Origin: Pseudomonadota bacterium
Lineage (GTDB): Bacteria; Desulfobacterota; Desulfobulbia; Desulfobulbales; Desulfocapsaceae
Direction of reading: 5' to 3'
DNA: 64,000 nucleotides
NCBI GenBank assembly: GCA_018817385.1
Contig: JAHIUA010000050.1
Span: 1 to 64,000, forward strand
The first letter of the stretch is position 1; the number at the start of each line of letters is the position of its first letter. Shown piece by piece: positions 9,492 through 18,610 of the stretch. The notes below the pieces were generated by a model. The model saw nothing but the letters and a program-made list of their open reading frames with translations, made no database searches and was not told the DNA's origin. The translations under genes and the position numbers were made by a program.

Positions 9492-9631
9492 TCAGTCACA
9501 TGAGGCAGTGTTGATTGAACCCGCCGGAAGGAGTCAGGGAATTGGTCGCTCCTGAATGCAGTGGGGAACAGCTACTGAAAGCGGGTGTTGGCTTCCTGGT
9601 ACTTTGTTTGAGAAAGCAATTTTTTGTCACC
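9424..9631 (+). repeat. Rep1 copy C
   Basis: Begins TTTTAACTGTTCGTATTGTAG, as copy F does, and ends AAGCAATTTTTTGTCACC, matching the shared 3' end. It lies immediately upstream of the broken radical SAM gene. Confidence 0.55.
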
Positions 9632-9645
9632 ATTACCAATACGTC

Positions 9646-10496
9646 GTGGAGCATAAGGGCCTAAGCGAACTGCACTCCATCCAGATTGAGACCACCAGTC
9701 GCTGCAATCTGGATTGTGTCACGTGTCTGAAACCTGCATATGCCAACGGTTAGCAGGAACAAGATATGGACAGAGGACTTTTCAGCCTCATCCATTCTCA
9801 ACTTCCGGCCAAAGTATCCGTTCATTTGCAGGGGTGGGGAGAACCGCTCCTGCACCCTGACATATTCTTCCATATAAGACAACTGAAGTCCACAGGTGGT
9901 ATCGTCAGCTTTACCACTAACGGTACCATCATGGACAAAACGGTGGCTGACGCTCTTGTCGACTCAGGTCTTGATGGGCTTACTTTTTCCATGGCCGGAA
10001 ACAGTGACTCTACTCAGGACAGCCTCCGCGGTAGGGGCAGCTTCGCACTTCTGCACAGCGCAATCCGGACCTTTAACGCCGCCAAAAACTCCCGGGGGGG
10101 ACTTTTGCCACGCGTTGCTGTGAGCTATCTGCTCACCCCGAAAACAGGAGGCGAACTGGCGAACGCTGTTTCCTGGTGTTGCAAAAACGGAGTTGATGCC
10201 TTTGCCAGGAGGTGACCTGGTATCATAAGAACCTTACTATCCGGCAGAAACCACTGAGCTTTGGAAATGTGCACAACAGGAGGTTGGCGGACATCTGGGA
10301 GCATCGGAAATATCGTCAATTTCGTGATACGTTTAGGAAACGAAAGGATTACCATGACCGCAAGCTTAGCGGAATCGGCTCTTCGTTTGAGGGCATGGCC
10401 AAGCTGGATGCAGCGGTAGAGGCGATCAGGCAGTATTGGTCGACCCATCCACCGCCGTCTACATGTAGGGCTTGCGCTAAACTCGATGGCTTTTGA
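9646..10496 (+). pseudogene. Radical SAM protein, broken by a nonsense codon and a deletion
   Basis: A remnant of a radical SAM enzyme. The [4Fe-4S] motif CNLDCVTC is intact near the start, followed by an in-frame TAG at 9751. The same frame resumes with LQGWGEPLLHPD and FTTNGT, typical of the SAM-binding core, and runs to a stop at 10213. A different frame (10212-10496) carries a C-terminal piece with FGNVHNRRLADIWEHRKY, which is typical of SPASM-type radical SAM C-termini; the segment between, with auxiliary-cluster cysteines, seems deleted. A likely GTG start at 9646 follows the end of Rep1 copy C. It is convergent with an ABC transporter operon. Confidence 0.85.
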
Positions 10497-10681
10497 TGTC
10501 CGCAATTGATTTTTTAAGCTCTGCCCCTTTTTTTGTTGTGGAGAAGATTGGTGAGGCAAAGCGGGCGACTGGCTGCTCCGGTGCCGCCGCAGACGGAAGA
10601 CCCATGGAACCAATGGCCTGTAGTCGGAGATGTGTTACTGGTAAACGTTCTCCTCGAGGCTTTTTTCCCCATCATTCCCTC

Positions 10682-11434
10682 TTATTCGACAAACATATGT
10701 TTGCTGATCTTCAGTTCGATGGAATATATGGCAAAGTAGAGCAGCACTCCCAACAGACCCATGCCCATGATACCGGTATACATTTCCGGATACAACAGGA
10801 CCTGATAGGTTTCAATGACTATGTAATAGCCAAGCCCATAGTTGGTCAGGGACTGTTCGGCTATAAAGAGTACTGCTACCGCAGTTCCCACCGACACCCT
10901 CAGGGCGGTCAGTACCGCAGGCAGGGATGCCGGCAGATAGACATATCGAAACAAGGCCCTGCGGCCAGCACCCAGCGATTTCACCGACAGTATCAGCTCT
11001 TTTTTCAGCCCCGAAGCTTCATCCCGGACCACCACCAGAATCTGAAAAAAGATAATGATGGCAATGAGAGTGATTTTGGAAAAGTCGCTTATCCCCAGGA
11101 GCACATAAATCACCGGCAGGAAGATGATCTTGGGGATCGGATAGATAATCGCGATAAGAGGGCCGATTACCCTGTCCAGTCGCGGCATCTGGCCCAGGGC
11201 CAGGCCAAGGGGGGCGGCAAAAAGGGTAGCGAGGATAACCGCCGCCAGGACTCGGCCTGAGGAGGCGAGAAAATGGAGTCCCAGCTCTCCAGTAATATTC
11301 TGAAGAAACAGGGGAACCACCACAAATGGTGAGGGCAGAATAGGACGATTAACACACAAGGCTGCCAGCTGCCAGAGACTGAAGAACATAATAATCCCGG
11401 TACAACTACTCAGAAAGGTGGCTTTTTTTTTCAT
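10682..11434 (-). CDS. ABC transporter permease (NitT/TauT/SsuC-like)
   Basis: A 250-residue inner-membrane permease with about six transmembrane segments. The EAA-type loop is recognisable around VKSLGAGRRALFRYVYLPAS (residues ~150-170). It is the last gene of a minus-strand operon: binding protein, ATPase, then this permease, with 18 bp between ATPase and permease. The family imports nitrate, sulfonates, taurine or pyrimidine-type thiamine precursors; the sequence does not show which. Confidence 0.92.
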   Translation of the reverse strand: MKKKATFLSSCTGIIMFFSLWQLAALCVNRPILPSPFVVVPLFLQNITGELGLHFLASSGRVLAAVILATLFAAPLGLALGQMPRLDRVIGPLIAIIYPIPKIIFLPVIYVLLGISDFSKITLIAIIIFFQILVVVRDEASGLKKELILSVKSLGAGRRALFRYVYLPASLPAVLTALRVSVGTAVAVLFIAEQSLTNYGLGYYIVIETYQVLLYPEMYTGIMGMGLLGVLLYFAIYSIELKISKHMFVE

Positions 11435-11452
11435 TGTCGATAGCCTCCTCCC

Positions 11453-12262
11453 TCAGCTGACACTGTTGCCCCGAATTGCGAGAAGGTCTCTCAATTCAAG
11501 ACATTGCTTGATAAACTCTGGATCTGTTCGGTTATTGGTCTTGCCGGAAATATGGTTTTCTATGACCTTCGGCTCACGATTACAGCTGTTGCTGAGGACC
11601 AGAATCTTTTCTCCAAGCACCACAGCCTCTTCGATATCGTGGGTTACCGTAAGTGAGGTTAACCCGGATTCTTGATGGAAGCTGTTCATCACCTTCTGCA
11701 ATTCTTCCCTGATGGGGGCATCGAGGGCGGAAAAGGGTTCATCCATAAGGAGCAGATCCGGATCGAGGACCAAGGTTCTGGCTATGGCCGCCCGCTGACG
11801 CTGGCCTCTGGACAGTTGCGTTGGATACATGTCCTTCAGCTGTTCTATCCCTAGCCAGTTCAGCCAGTAATAGATGCGCGCCTCGTCCTTTTCCGGATCG
11901 ATCTTTACATCAACCGGGCTGTGCTTACCGTCTGGGCCGTAGAATTTCCGCACCTTCAGCCCCAAACGGGTGTTCTCCAATATCGTCGCCCAAGGCAACA
12001 GGCCATGGTCCTGCAGCACCAGTCCGGTGGCAGGCCTGGCGCGGGTAATTTGTTCTCCGTTGATAAGGACCTTCCCGCCGGTCGGTTTGTTCAATCCGGC
12101 AATGAGGTAGAGAAGGGTCGTTTTGCCGCAGCCGGAAGGGCCGATGACCGTCCAGGCCTCTCCTTTTTTGACCGTGAAAGAAAAATCTAGAAACAGAGGG
12201 GCTCCGGCACCATATCCAAAGCGGAGGGTCTGTACCTCAATCATGTGCGCCAGCCTTTTCAT
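11453..12262 (-). CDS. ABC transporter ATP-binding protein (NitT/TauT family)
   Basis: Cytoplasmic ATPase that drives the adjacent permease. Walker A is GPSGCGKTT, the signature is LSRGQRQRAAIARTL (the third signature position is R instead of G), Walker B is LLLMDEPFSALD and the switch His is in TVTHDIEE. The start at 12262 overlaps the stop of the binding-protein gene (ATGA), indicating translational coupling. An internal Met six codons later (MIEVQTL) is an alternative start. Confidence 0.94.
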   Translation of the reverse strand: MKRLAHMIEVQTLRFGYGAGAPLFLDFSFTVKKGEAWTVIGPSGCGKTTLLYLIAGLNKPTGGKVLINGEQITRARPATGLVLQDHGLLPWATILENTRLGLKVRKFYGPDGKHSPVDVKIDPEKDEARIYYWLNWLGIEQLKDMYPTQLSRGQRQRAAIARTLVLDPDLLLMDEPFSALDAPIREELQKVMNSFHQESGLTSLTVTHDIEEAVVLGEKILVLSNSCNREPKVIENHISGKTNNRTDPEFIKQCLELRDLLAIRGNSVS

Positions 12263-13215
12263 CTTGCCAGGAAGTCGGAGGTCACGGAATCTTCATAGGC
12301 CAAGGGGGTTGAAAGGATATTTTTATTCAGCATCCAGGCCATAACGTCATCCCATTGTGCTTTGGTGGGTACAGCTTTTCTTGGTATGGGGGGCGGGCGA
12401 AAATCACTCTCAATATTTTTCGGAACCCGTATTTTTTGCAGCATCAGATTCTGGAAAGAGGCCGGGTCCCTGTTGATCTCTGCTGCGGCCTTATCCCAGG
12501 CTGCCATAAAACTCCTGACCACTTCCTGTTTATGAAGGAGTGTCTCATTGGAAAAAGTGATTACACTGGCACTTACCTTGCTGAGTCTTGTATCATTAAC
12601 AATTTCTACGGCTCCGGCCTTGATTGCACTGGCTCCTAGGGGGTCCGGCAGGGCCGCTGCCTTGAGTTGGCCGGAGAGGAGCAGTTGCAAGCGCTGTGGC
12701 AGGATCGGAACCGATGCGTAGCTGATCGCCTCCGCTGCTACACCATCAGCCGCAAGCAGGCGGGTACTGATATACTCAATGACCGTGTTTTTGGAGATGC
12801 CGATGGGAATGCCGGCCAGACCCTTTACCGTCTTTAGGTCGCTGCCCGGAGCGCCAAGAATTCTAAACAGGGGCGATTCACCAAGGGGAGAACGGGCAAT
12901 GGAGACAATTTTCACCCGGCCTTGCTCCCTGTTGAAATTGGCCGCGCTCAGGATGTCATTGATCATCCCGTCAATTCTTCCGGCCTGCATCAATTGATCT
13001 CGTTCCAAGGCGCTGCCGACGGGAAGTGCTTCTACTGAAATACCCAGTTCGCTAAAATAGCCCTTTTCCTGGGCCACATAGACCGGCAGTACATCGGGGA
13101 TTGGGAGCAGGGCCAGGCGAAGCGTATTAGTCTTAGCAGCGCCGAGTCCTGACACCGGAATCGAAAGGCAAAACAGGAGGAACGAGAAAAAAAAGACGGT
13201 TATTTTTTGGAGCAT
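12259..13215 (-). CDS. ABC transporter substrate-binding protein (NMT1/SsuA-like)
   Basis: Periplasmic ligand-binding protein of 318 residues, first gene of the transporter operon. The Met at 13215 is followed by a clear signal peptide (LQKITVFFFSFLLFCLSIPVSG); a Met 11 codons earlier would add an unneeded extension. An AAGGGA site precedes the chosen start. The mature protein opens with LRLALLPIPDVLPVYVAQEKGYF, the typical start of the NMT1/THI5-like fold, and ISKNTVIEYI fits the ligand region. No riboswitch is visible upstream. The ligand is undetermined. Confidence 0.9.
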   Translation of the reverse strand: MLQKITVFFFSFLLFCLSIPVSGLGAAKTNTLRLALLPIPDVLPVYVAQEKGYFSELGISVEALPVGSALERDQLMQAGRIDGMINDILSAANFNREQGRVKIVSIARSPLGESPLFRILGAPGSDLKTVKGLAGIPIGISKNTVIEYISTRLLAADGVAAEAISYASVPILPQRLQLLLSGQLKAAALPDPLGASAIKAGAVEIVNDTRLSKVSASVITFSNETLLHKQEVVRSFMAAWDKAAAEINRDPASFQNLMLQKIRVPKNIESDFRPPPIPRKAVPTKAQWDDVMAWMLNKNILSTPLAYEDSVTSDFLAR

Positions 13216-14578
13216 ATGATTCCCTTTCAATAATGATGGCGTCGCCAAAACGTTCTCTCTGTTTCAGGGGGGGGGGCGTTCTCTCATTATGAACTGTCCC
13301 TGGTACACCCGACTCTTAGAGATATCCTGGGCCTTGCAGGGCCAGATTTTTCTTGGCCAGGCTATGGCTCGAGTTGTTGCGAGTCCATGGACAGATACCA
13401 GTCTTGTACAAAGGAGGACCAGGGAGAGTCTACAATTGGATGTTTCCCTAGGTCTTTCCGGCCTGATCACCCTCTCTGGGCAAAAGAAACCCTAGCCACC
13501 ATTCATAATGGCAAAGAGAAGGGTCTTGCAACCGAAAAACATATAATGGCTGTATATAAGTAGGCATTGATCCGTGCCGGACAGAGATGGAGGCAGTACC
13601 TGTCGGCCTGGGGCTCGTTGAGTAAAAATGTATACTTGCAGCAAGCATTGTTGCGAAGGTGCTTTTTAATCAGCAAAGCTCAGAGGTGATGAATCCTGTT
13701 GGGAAGGAGAGTGGATATATTATAGGTAAGGATCGATATGGCAATGCAGGTCATTCCAATGAGTGGGAAAAGTTGAGGTTCCTCCTCAGGAAGAAAAAAG
13801 TTTGAAAGAAACTGAGAATCAGAACACTTCAGAAGTGTTTGTAAATTATGCGAAAAACAGAAACCCTGGTGATCCAAAAGGGCATCAGCATAAGCCCGGA
13901 GAGCATAAAACGAGTTCCGGCAAAAGACAGGAGGGCAGAGGAGGTTAAGCCAATTTTGATTCCGGCAAAAGCCGTGGACCATAATAACCATGCCAAAATG
14001 GCAAGCGCAATGGTGCTCAGGGAAGGTCTTTTCTGCAAAACAGGACTCCTTTACTTTGTGGTTATCCTCCCTTTATACAGCATTAAAACCCGCTGCATTC
14101 TGCCTCTAAATATACTTGTCGTCCCCTTAATAAAGCAGTGTTGCTCCGGACCTGAGATGCTATTTTTCCAAACACTGGCAGGTGATTTGTCAGGAATGTG
14201 ATGACTGCTACCCCCCAAAGATCTGCGGCCATTTTTCCATCGCCAGAGGTTCTGTTTCCGGATTGCCGGTACAAACCGCTCTCGAACAAATAATCCATTG
14301 GCCGTCCGCCACGTGCTGTACTGTGATGTGGCAGTCGAGAACAACGCTTCTTTTCATTCGTGTCATGGGGGAAAACATGGCAAGAAAAAATGACAGGTTG
14401 ATGGCCAAGGGGATTCGCTCCCTGGAATAATCGTTGAAATGAAAATGAGAGGCTTTGTCAAAAAAATGGAAGATGAATCGTAAAATACTCGAATAGTTAG
14501 AGTCTATTTTGAGACATGGGGGAGGAAGTCTATTCTCCATACTGTCTGCGAAGTGATACCTCCAGGGAGGGAAAAAAA
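13216..14578. other. Largely gene-free region with one transporter remnant
   Basis: Apart from the truncated DMT-transporter gene at 13829-14038, no credible coding sequence is seen. A run of ten G residues lies near 13267. No repeat-family copy was recognised here. Confidence 0.5.
13829..14038 (-). pseudogene. Truncated EamA/DMT-family transporter
   Basis: The 5' fragment of a drug/metabolite transporter gene. It opens MQKRPSLSTIALAILAWLLW with the characteristic first EamA helix, and FAGTRFMLSGLML matches the second. After about 55 residues homology is lost and the frame stops; a possible downstream piece lies in another frame. The start is TTG at 14038, with AAAGGAG eight to nine bases upstream, so the 5' signals are intact while the body is gone. 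Confidence 0.6.
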
Positions 14579-14607
14579 TTGACTAGCCCTTGCTTATAAG
14601 ATAGAAT
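14579..14607 (+). promoter_or_regulatory. Sigma-70-type promoter of glnHPQ
   Basis: TTGACT (14579-14584), a 17-bp spacer and TAGAAT (14602-14607), about 90 bp upstream of the glnH start. Spacing and hexamers are close to consensus. Confidence 0.7.
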
Positions 14608-14698
14608 TGCAGCCAGTTAACAAGAAGTAAAGAGCTTTTGAAAATACGATTTTTGTGTATTGAAACTGGCTCAAATTTTAATTTTATGAGGAAGTTGT

Positions 14699-15436
14699 AT
14701 GAAAAATTTTATGTTAGCTATAGTGCTTGTTTTTTCTGTTTTTGCAGGTTCTGCCTCGGCCGCTAAACTTGTGGTCGCCACCGACACCAATTTTCCTCCT
14801 TTTGAGTTCAAAGATCCTGAAACGGGCCAGCATGTGGGCTTTGATGTGGAGATTTGGGCTGCAATTGCCCATGAAGCGGGGCTTGACTACGAGTTGCAGC
14901 CCATGGCCTTTAAAGGTATTGTCCCAGGGTTGCAGTCTTCTCAGTTAGATGCTGGTATTGCCGGAATGTCAATTACTGATAAACGGAAAGAGGTTATTGA
15001 TTTCTCAGATGGTTATTATGATTCCGGGCTTCTTCTCCTTGTTCCTCAAGGCAGCTCTGTTCAGGGGCTGGGGGACCTGGCTGATAAAAAAATCGCCACC
15101 AAGACAGGCACCACTAGTGTAGACTTTTTAAAAGAAAAAGCGCCCGCAGCAAAGCTCACTCTTTTTCCCAATGATAATGCCATGTTCATGGAACTTATGA
15201 CTGGTGGGGTGGATGCAGTTATGTTTGATAAACCTGTTGTTGAGTCTTTTGTCAGTAAGCGCGGTGCTGGAAAGGTTGCCATTGTAGGCGATCTCTATGC
15301 AGGACAACCCTATGGTATCGGTTTTCCGAAAGGTTCTCCTCTGGTAGAGAAAGTTAACGCTGCACTCGCCAAGCTGAAAGCCAGTGGTGAATACGCTAAG
15401 ATTTATGAAAAATGGTTTGGCGTAGCTCCTCGCTAG
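14699..15436 (+). CDS. glnH: Glutamine/amino-acid ABC transporter periplasmic binding protein
   Basis: Periplasmic binding protein of a polar amino-acid uptake system, most like GlnH. The signal peptide is MKNFMLAIVLVFSVFAGSASA. The mature protein starts KLVVATDTNFPPFEFKD, then GFDVEIWAAIA and the ligand-binding GIAGMSITDKRKEVIDFSD, all PBPb/SBP_3 hallmarks; the length (245 aa) is normal. TGAGGAAG precedes the ATG. It is the first gene of glnHPQ and is separated from glnP by an attenuator hairpin, which would give excess binding protein over membrane parts. Confidence 0.95.
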   Translation: MKNFMLAIVLVFSVFAGSASAAKLVVATDTNFPPFEFKDPETGQHVGFDVEIWAAIAHEAGLDYELQPMAFKGIVPGLQSSQLDAGIAGMSITDKRKEVIDFSDGYYDSGLLLLVPQGSSVQGLGDLADKKIATKTGTTSVDFLKEKAPAAKLTLFPNDNAMFMELMTGGVDAVMFDKPVVESFVSKRGAGKVAIVGDLYAGQPYGIGFPKGSPLVEKVNAALAKLKASGEYAKIYEKWFGVAPR

Positions 15437-15456
15437 AAAAACACGTTTTATGCTCC

Positions 15457-15495
15457 AGGGGTGAAGTGCATTGTGACACTTTGCCCCTTTTTCTT
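15457..15495 (+). terminator. Intercistronic attenuator between glnH and glnP
   Basis: AGGGGTGAAGTG (15457-15468) pairs with CACTTTGCCCCT (15477-15488) over 12 bp, with two G-U pairs in the RNA, and is followed by TTTTTCTTTTTC. Because glnPQ continues in the same direction, it probably terminates only part of transcription and/or protects the glnH mRNA 3' end. Confidence 0.8.
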
Positions 15496-15514
15496 TTTCT
15501 AGAGATAACTCATT

Positions 15515-16183
15515 ATGGCATTTAATTTCGAACCAGCAGTTATTGTTGAATCAATCCCTCAGCTGTTAAAGGGTGCTGAGCTTACTATTTATTTGACTGT
15601 CGGTGGGCTCTTTTTTGGTTTTATTCTTGGTGCCCTCTTTGGTTTGATGAAACTTTCTCCTTCTTGGCCAGTCCGCAAGATAGCAGGTTTTTATATAGAG
15701 ACCATACGGGGCACTCCCATGCTGGTGCAGGCGATGTTTTTATATTTTGGCCTGCCCATGGCTTTTGGTTTTCGCCTGCCGGCTATGGTGGCTGGGGTTA
15801 TTATTATTGCCGTTAATTCAGGGGCCTATATAGCTGAAATCGTCCGCGGAGCAGTGCAGTCTATTAATACGGGGCAGATGGAGGCAGGTCGATCAATTGG
15901 TCTTAACGCCTTGCAAACCATGCGCTATATTATTTGGCCGCAGGCCTTTAGAAGAATGCTTCCTCCCCTGGGAAACCAATTTATTATCAGTCTTAAAGAC
16001 ACCTCTTTGTTAATGATTATTGGTGTGGGCGAGTTATTAAGGACGGGTGATGAGATCGTTGCCGTAAATTTCAGGGCGTTTGAGGTGTATCTGGCCTGTG
16101 GCCTTATTTATTTAACTATGACCATGAGTATTGCCAAAGTGTTGAAGATAGTTGAAAAACGTATGAAGATAGAGGGGAGATAA
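15515..16183 (+). CDS. glnP: Glutamine ABC transporter permease
   Basis: Inner-membrane permease of the HisM/GlnP family, 222 residues with about five helices. The family motif [20 protein letters not shown] (EAA loop) contacts the ATPase, and [20 protein letters not shown] is the classic N-terminal amino-acid permease signature. It follows glnH after the attenuator and ends two bases before glnQ. Confidence 0.95.
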   Translation: MAFNFEPAVIVESIPQLLKGAELTIYLTVGGLFFGFILGALFGLMKLSPSWPVRKIAGFYIETIRGTPMLVQAMFLYFGLPMAFGFRLPAMVAGVIIIAVNSGAYIAEIVRGAVQSINTGQMEAGRSIGLNALQTMRYIIWPQAFRRMLPPLGNQFIISLKDTSLLMIIGVGELLRTGDEIVAVNFRAFEVYLACGLIYLTMTMSIAKVLKIVEKRMKIEGR

Positions 16184-16185
16184 CC

Positions 16186-16911
16186 ATGATCAGTATTCGA
16201 AATCTCCATAAATCTTTTGGCAAAGTTGAGGTCCTGCGGGGGGTCAATATTGAAGTCGCTCAAGGCGAAGTTGTAGTCATTGTGGGGCCTTCTGGTTCTG
16301 GTAAGTCGACGGTGCTGCGTTGTATCAATAAACTCGAAGAGCCAACCAGCGGGACTATTCTGGTGGATAATTTTGATATTATGGATAAGTCCACTGATAT
16401 CAATATGGTTCGTACGGAAGCGACGATGGTTTTTCAACACTTTAATCTCTTTCCTCATATGACCGTGCTCGAGAATGTTACCCTGGGGCCAATGAAGGTT
16501 CGTGGTATGGGGCGACAGGATGCTCAAAAAATTGGTCGTTCTCTTCTGGCCAAGGTTGGCCTTGCAGATAAAGACAGCAATTATCCAGATCAACTTTCAG
16601 GTGGCCAAAAACAACGTGTGGCCATAGCTCGTGCCTTAGCCTTGCAGCCCAAGGCGATTCTCTTTGATGAACCCACATCAGCCCTCGACCCAGAACTTGT
16701 CGGTGAAGTTCTGGAGGTGATGAAACAACTTGCTGTCGAAGGGATGACGATGGTGGTGGTAACGCATGAGATGGGGTTCGCCCAGGAAGTTGCAGATAGG
16801 GTGCTCTTTATTGATGAAGGAGTTGTTCAGGTGGATAAGCCTCCTCGTGAGTTCTTCACCAATCCGGAGCATCCAAGACTTAAAGATTTTCTGGGAAGAG
16901 TGGTTTGCTAA
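16186..16911 (+). CDS. glnQ: Glutamine ABC transporter ATP-binding protein
   Basis: ATPase subunit for amino-acid uptake, 241 residues. Walker [11 protein letters not shown]-loop [18 protein letters not shown], signature [15 protein letters not shown], Walker [14 protein letters not shown] and [10 protein letters not shown] are all intact. The gene starts two bases after the glnP stop, so the pair is tightly coupled. Confidence 0.97.
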   Translation: MISIRNLHKSFGKVEVLRGVNIEVAQGEVVVIVGPSGSGKSTVLRCINKLEEPTSGTILVDNFDIMDKSTDINMVRTEATMVFQHFNLFPHMTVLENVTLGPMKVRGMGRQDAQKIGRSLLAKVGLADKDSNYPDQLSGGQKQRVAIARALALQPKAILFDEPTSALDPELVGEVLEVMKQLAVEGMTMVVVTHEMGFAQEVADRVLFIDEGVVQVDKPPREFFTNPEHPRLKDFLGRVVC

Positions 16912-17138
16912 TGGACTCTTCTTCCTCCTTCAAATGATGCATACGTTTATTTTCTTCTAGGTACGTGAGGCGCTTGAGAGAAAGCTTGTCGTATAACGTA
17001 CCTGGCAGCCCAAATTGATCTTCCCTTACTACGAAACCTTGTGAGCAGGGAAAGCTCAATCAGATGTGGGCGCTGGAGACAGCCTCTATTCCACTGGCCC
17101 AAGGATTTGTCTCCCTCACTGCTGTTGGGGATTTTCCT

Positions 17139-17335
17139 GTTGTCTTGTAGGAATACCGATCCTGGTTGGAAGGCCGCTGCTGTGATCAGGGATGCTCGTG
17201 TATGACGCTACCGGTTTCACCCGGGAGGAGGAGTACAAAGAGATCCGCTCAGGCTTAATCGCGGTAAGGAACAGCGGTTGAAATGAAGTTGTTCACTTTT
17301 TGCAGACCTGACCGATGCATGGATTTGTTCTCACC
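17139..17335 (+). repeat. Rep1 copy D
   Basis: Contains GGCCGCTGCTGTGAT as in copy F, CAGGCTTAATCGCGG and AACAGCGGTTGAAATGA. It ends TTTTTGCAGACCTG...GGATTTGTTCTCACC. It reaches into the apparent 5' end of the next gene and therefore argues for a later start there. Confidence 0.6.
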
Positions 17336-17354
17336 ATCACCCACCCTCTTGCCT

Positions 17355-18461
17355 ATGCCATTTACTCTTCCTCAGTACAGCCCTCCCAATTTCAGCACAC
17401 AGCCGCTGTCCAGCGCACCCTTTGCCCGGTTCCGTCAGGCACCTCAGACCGGTGTCCTGCCGGATGAGTATCATGCCACCTCAATTTATCCTGAATATTG
17501 CCATCTCCGCACTGGTGGATGGCGTCTTGTTGAAGACTCTCGAATGGATTGCGGCATTGTCCTGGGTGAGGATGGTTCCCTCCAGGTCAAGGAATTCCGC
17601 CATATTGTTGCAGGAGATCTCGTTGCCTGTGGCAGGAGAGAGGATGGTGAGGACGGTATTTTTGTGCATGCAAACGGTTTTGCAATGGTGGAACAGGCCC
17701 AGGAGAAATTCTCCTTTCGAACCCGTGTTACCCGAGAGACTTCTTTTTCCATCGATTACGATGAGCTATATGACCTGCTGCATTATGAAAAGGAGAACGG
17801 TTTTATACTCTGGGTCCTGGGACCTGCAGTTGTTTTTGACCGGGATGCCCGCGCTGCCATAGTGGCTCTGATCAATAAGGGCTATGTCCATGGATTGCTG
17901 GCCGGAAATGGTCTTGCCGTACACGATATCGAGGGTGATCTTTACGGGACCGCGCTTGGCCAGAAAATATACTCCAAGCAGCCTGCCCGGCAGGGTCATT
18001 ATAATCATCTGGATACCATAAATAGGATAAGAGCCGAGGGTTCAATCGATCAGGCGGTGCATAAGAAAATCGTCCAGGAAGGCATTATGCATGCGGTTAC
18101 CAAGAATTCCATACCCTACGTCCTGGCGGGATCAATTCGGGACGACGGCCCCTTGCCTGATGTCCTCAGTGATGTGCTCCTGGCCCAGGACAAGATGCGA
18201 GAACTGGCACGTCAGGCCACCACGGTCATCGCCCTTGCCACTCAGTTGCACACCATTGCCACAGGGAACATGGTTTCAAGCTATAGGGTGCTGAAAGACA
18301 AACAGGTGCGACCAACCTACTTCTACACTGTTGACATGTCGGAATTTGTTGTGAATAAGCTTGCCAACCGAGGCTCACTCAGTGCCAGGACAATTCTCAC
18401 TAATGTCCAGGACTTTGCAGTCACTTTGGCCCAGGGACTTCAGAGACTAGAGAAAAGTTAA
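17355..18461 (+). CDS. TIGR00300 (LOR/SDH-domain) family protein, ornithine-cyclodeaminase-like
   Basis: Member of the family annotated from archaea and some bacteria as LOR/SDH bifunctional-enzyme conserved domain or archaeal-type ornithine cyclodeaminase; I infer an amino-acid (ornithine/arginine) metabolic role. Recognisable segments are FSFRTRVTRETSFSIDYDEL, a Rossmann-like ILWVLGPAVVFDRDARAAI and LLAGNGLAVHDIEGDLYGTA, which fit NAD binding. The frame is open from 17283, but the first ~17 codons lie in the Rep1 repeat, so ATG 17355 (368 aa) is preferred; no strong ribosome-binding site decides it. It is convergent with the cyclic-DPG-synthetase-like gene. Confidence 0.78.
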   Translation: MPFTLPQYSPPNFSTQPLSSAPFARFRQAPQTGVLPDEYHATSIYPEYCHLRTGGWRLVEDSRMDCGIVLGEDGSLQVKEFRHIVAGDLVACGRREDGEDGIFVHANGFAMVEQAQEKFSFRTRVTRETSFSIDYDELYDLLHYEKENGFILWVLGPAVVFDRDARAAIVALINKGYVHGLLAGNGLAVHDIEGDLYGTALGQKIYSKQPARQGHYNHLDTINRIRAEGSIDQAVHKKIVQEGIMHAVTKNSIPYVLAGSIRDDGPLPDVLSDVLLAQDKMRELARQATTVIALATQLHTIATGNMVSSYRVLKDKQVRPTYFYTVDMSEFVVNKLANRGSLSARTILTNVQDFAVTLAQGLQRLEKS

Positions 18462-18610
18462 GCGCACATACCGCTTGCCGGCATCGCCTCACCTGTTGCT
18501 GCTTTGACAAGTGAGAGAGGGAAGTGCTCAGTACTTTTTTTGCCGTTTTTGCTATCTGCTCTGAGTGCTTTATATCGGGATCCTGGCCGTTCCTTGGCGT
18601 AGAGAGGGCC

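Noticed and set aside
10493-11260. 255-codon plus-strand frame opposite the permease gene
   Set aside because: His/Gln/Arg-rich translation typical of the antisense of a membrane protein gene; the permease on the other strand is certain.
17283-17354. Earlier start for the TIGR00300 gene
   Set aside because: The first ~17 codons lie in Rep1 copy D, a non-coding repeat elsewhere, and have no ribosome-binding site of note.
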